Source: Cryptomeria japonica
Lineage: Eukaryota > Streptophyta > Pinopsida > Cupressales > Cupressaceae
NCBI RefSeq assembly: GCF_030272615.1
Contig: NC_081407.1
Location: 380,970,179-381,034,178, forward strand
Reading direction: 5' to 3'
Length of the DNA stretch: 64,000 nucleotides
Under the pieces are notes generated by a model. The model was not told the origin of the DNA and searched no databases. It saw nothing but the letters and a program-made list of their open reading frames with translations. Of the stretch, positions 62,943 through 64,000 are shown piece by piece. The stretch's first letter is position 1, and each line of letters begins with the position of its first letter. The translations under genes were made by a program, and so were the position numbers.

Positions 62943-64000
62943 TGTTGGTTCCCAAAATTGTAGGTTGTTGAACCCTAAAAGTATGTCAATCTTTATGATT
63001 AGGCTCAACACCGAATTTGTCCAACAAACGAAATTGATAAAAACTAATCAAACTCCCCTACACTTTTGGTTTTGTAAAGGCGGGTGTACCTTCAATGTGT
63101 TCAAGCGGATTATAATATCTTTAACTAAATTACTCTCTAATTCAAACTAGCATGAATGTCTGAAATAAATAGTTGTGTACAAGTATACTTCCTACTCCTA
63201 CCTCTAAAACTGAAACTGAAAATATATGTAAAAGTAATATTTTAAGAATTTATTTTCTAAGTGATCAATGCCTTCTATCCATTGGGCAATAGAGTCAATC
63301 TTCTGTCTCTTTAATGGTTTTGCATCATCTTGCTCGATAATTTTTACATTCACACCTTGTATGAATCTGTCAATTATTTGACTCCTTATATGTCCAATGA
63401 ATTATATTATTACTATGATTTATCAACATGAATTTAATCTCGCCTTAAGAGAATCAAGCAGACAAATCATACCAAAATGTGAAAAATTCTTTGATCAATC
63501 TAAAATACCCTTGATATTTAAATTAATATAATAAGAAATCCATAACATATAAGAATCCTCAAATAATCTTGACTACTTTAGCCAATATAACAGGTAAAAC
63601 CAAATCTAGAAAGAATTCAATTGTATTCTGTGCATGGTATCAAGAAGAAAATAAATATTTTACATGAGTCTTTTTATAATGGTATTATCACAATTTATTC
63701 TCTGTTTTTTTTCCCTTTTTTTTGTGTGAGATCTTTATTTCCCTTTTACATAATTAAGGGAGTGCTTCAGATTGTTACATCCTTTATCAACAAACCCACA
63801 CAGCCACTTTGCTAAATACAAAATATTTAATCAACTTGATAATCTTCTATTTACACTCCCACAAAGAAACGTAGTCTTTGTATTTCATTTTTTCATTAAC
63901 TATGTGAGAAGTGAATGTATTATTTGATTATTATATCAATATTCCCTCTTCTTTTACTTTATGTGTAAGTATTTCAACTTTGAGCAAAACATATTCACCT
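62943..64000. other. Unassigned sequence, possibly the edge of another LTR element
   Basis: It begins TGTTGGTTCCCAAAATTG exactly where the element E pol stops, which resembles an LTR start. No partner LTR, PBS or coding domain lies within the window. The rest is AT-rich. Confidence 0.35.

Noticed and set aside
1-64000. tRNA, rRNA or other structural RNA genes
   Set aside because: I saw no cloverleaf or rRNA-like sequence by eye; only primer sites complementary to tRNA ends are present. A tRNAscan run would be decisive.

Overview
This window looks like nuclear DNA from a seed plant with a large, repeat-rich genome. A conifer is my guess, but nothing here settles the clade. Supporting signs are an L1-type LINE whose ORF2 ends in an RNase H domain, Tat-lineage Ty3/Gypsy elements (one with an antisense plant mobile domain ORF), Sirevirus-like Copia elements, long AT-rich spacers and an intron-containing host gene. 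Almost every recognisable unit reads on the minus strand.

Layout. 1-5730: a nearly complete LINE (minus), with a broken ORF1 and an ORF2 that keeps one frame over 1,411 codons but carries five premature TAG codons. 5731-7760: TA repeats, AT-rich DNA and a 1.1 kb pyrimidine-rich block. 7760-12430: no gene seen. 12516-14794: the first two exons of a host gene (minus) encoding a basic-start, acidic, repetitive protein; later exons were not found. 14925-20190: AT-rich spacer without genes.

20190-59300: a nest of LTR retrotransposons, all minus. Element A (Tat Gypsy, decayed) is split in its integrase gene by element B (Tat Gypsy, 23049-55100, target duplication GTACC). B is split in its 5' leader by element C (gag-only, 39419-53609). 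C is split inside gag by element D (Sirevirus-like, gag-only, 42186-50399). Element B also carries an antisense ORF with a plant mobile domain on the plus strand. 60577-62942: the 3' end of another Sirevirus-like element (E). 62943-64000: unassigned.

Most interesting signals. (1) Element B holds arrays of a TTAGCGCAT motif repeated almost exactly every 21 bp. Two lie in the leader of gag and one, inverted, lies upstream of the antisense ORF, so each of the two convergent coding units is preceded by the array in its own sense orientation. (2) The U3 of element C holds four tandem ~75-bp units of alternating GATAAG and CTTATC, followed by a run of short perfect hairpins, present in both LTRs. 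(3) All six in-frame stops recognised in the LINE are TAG.
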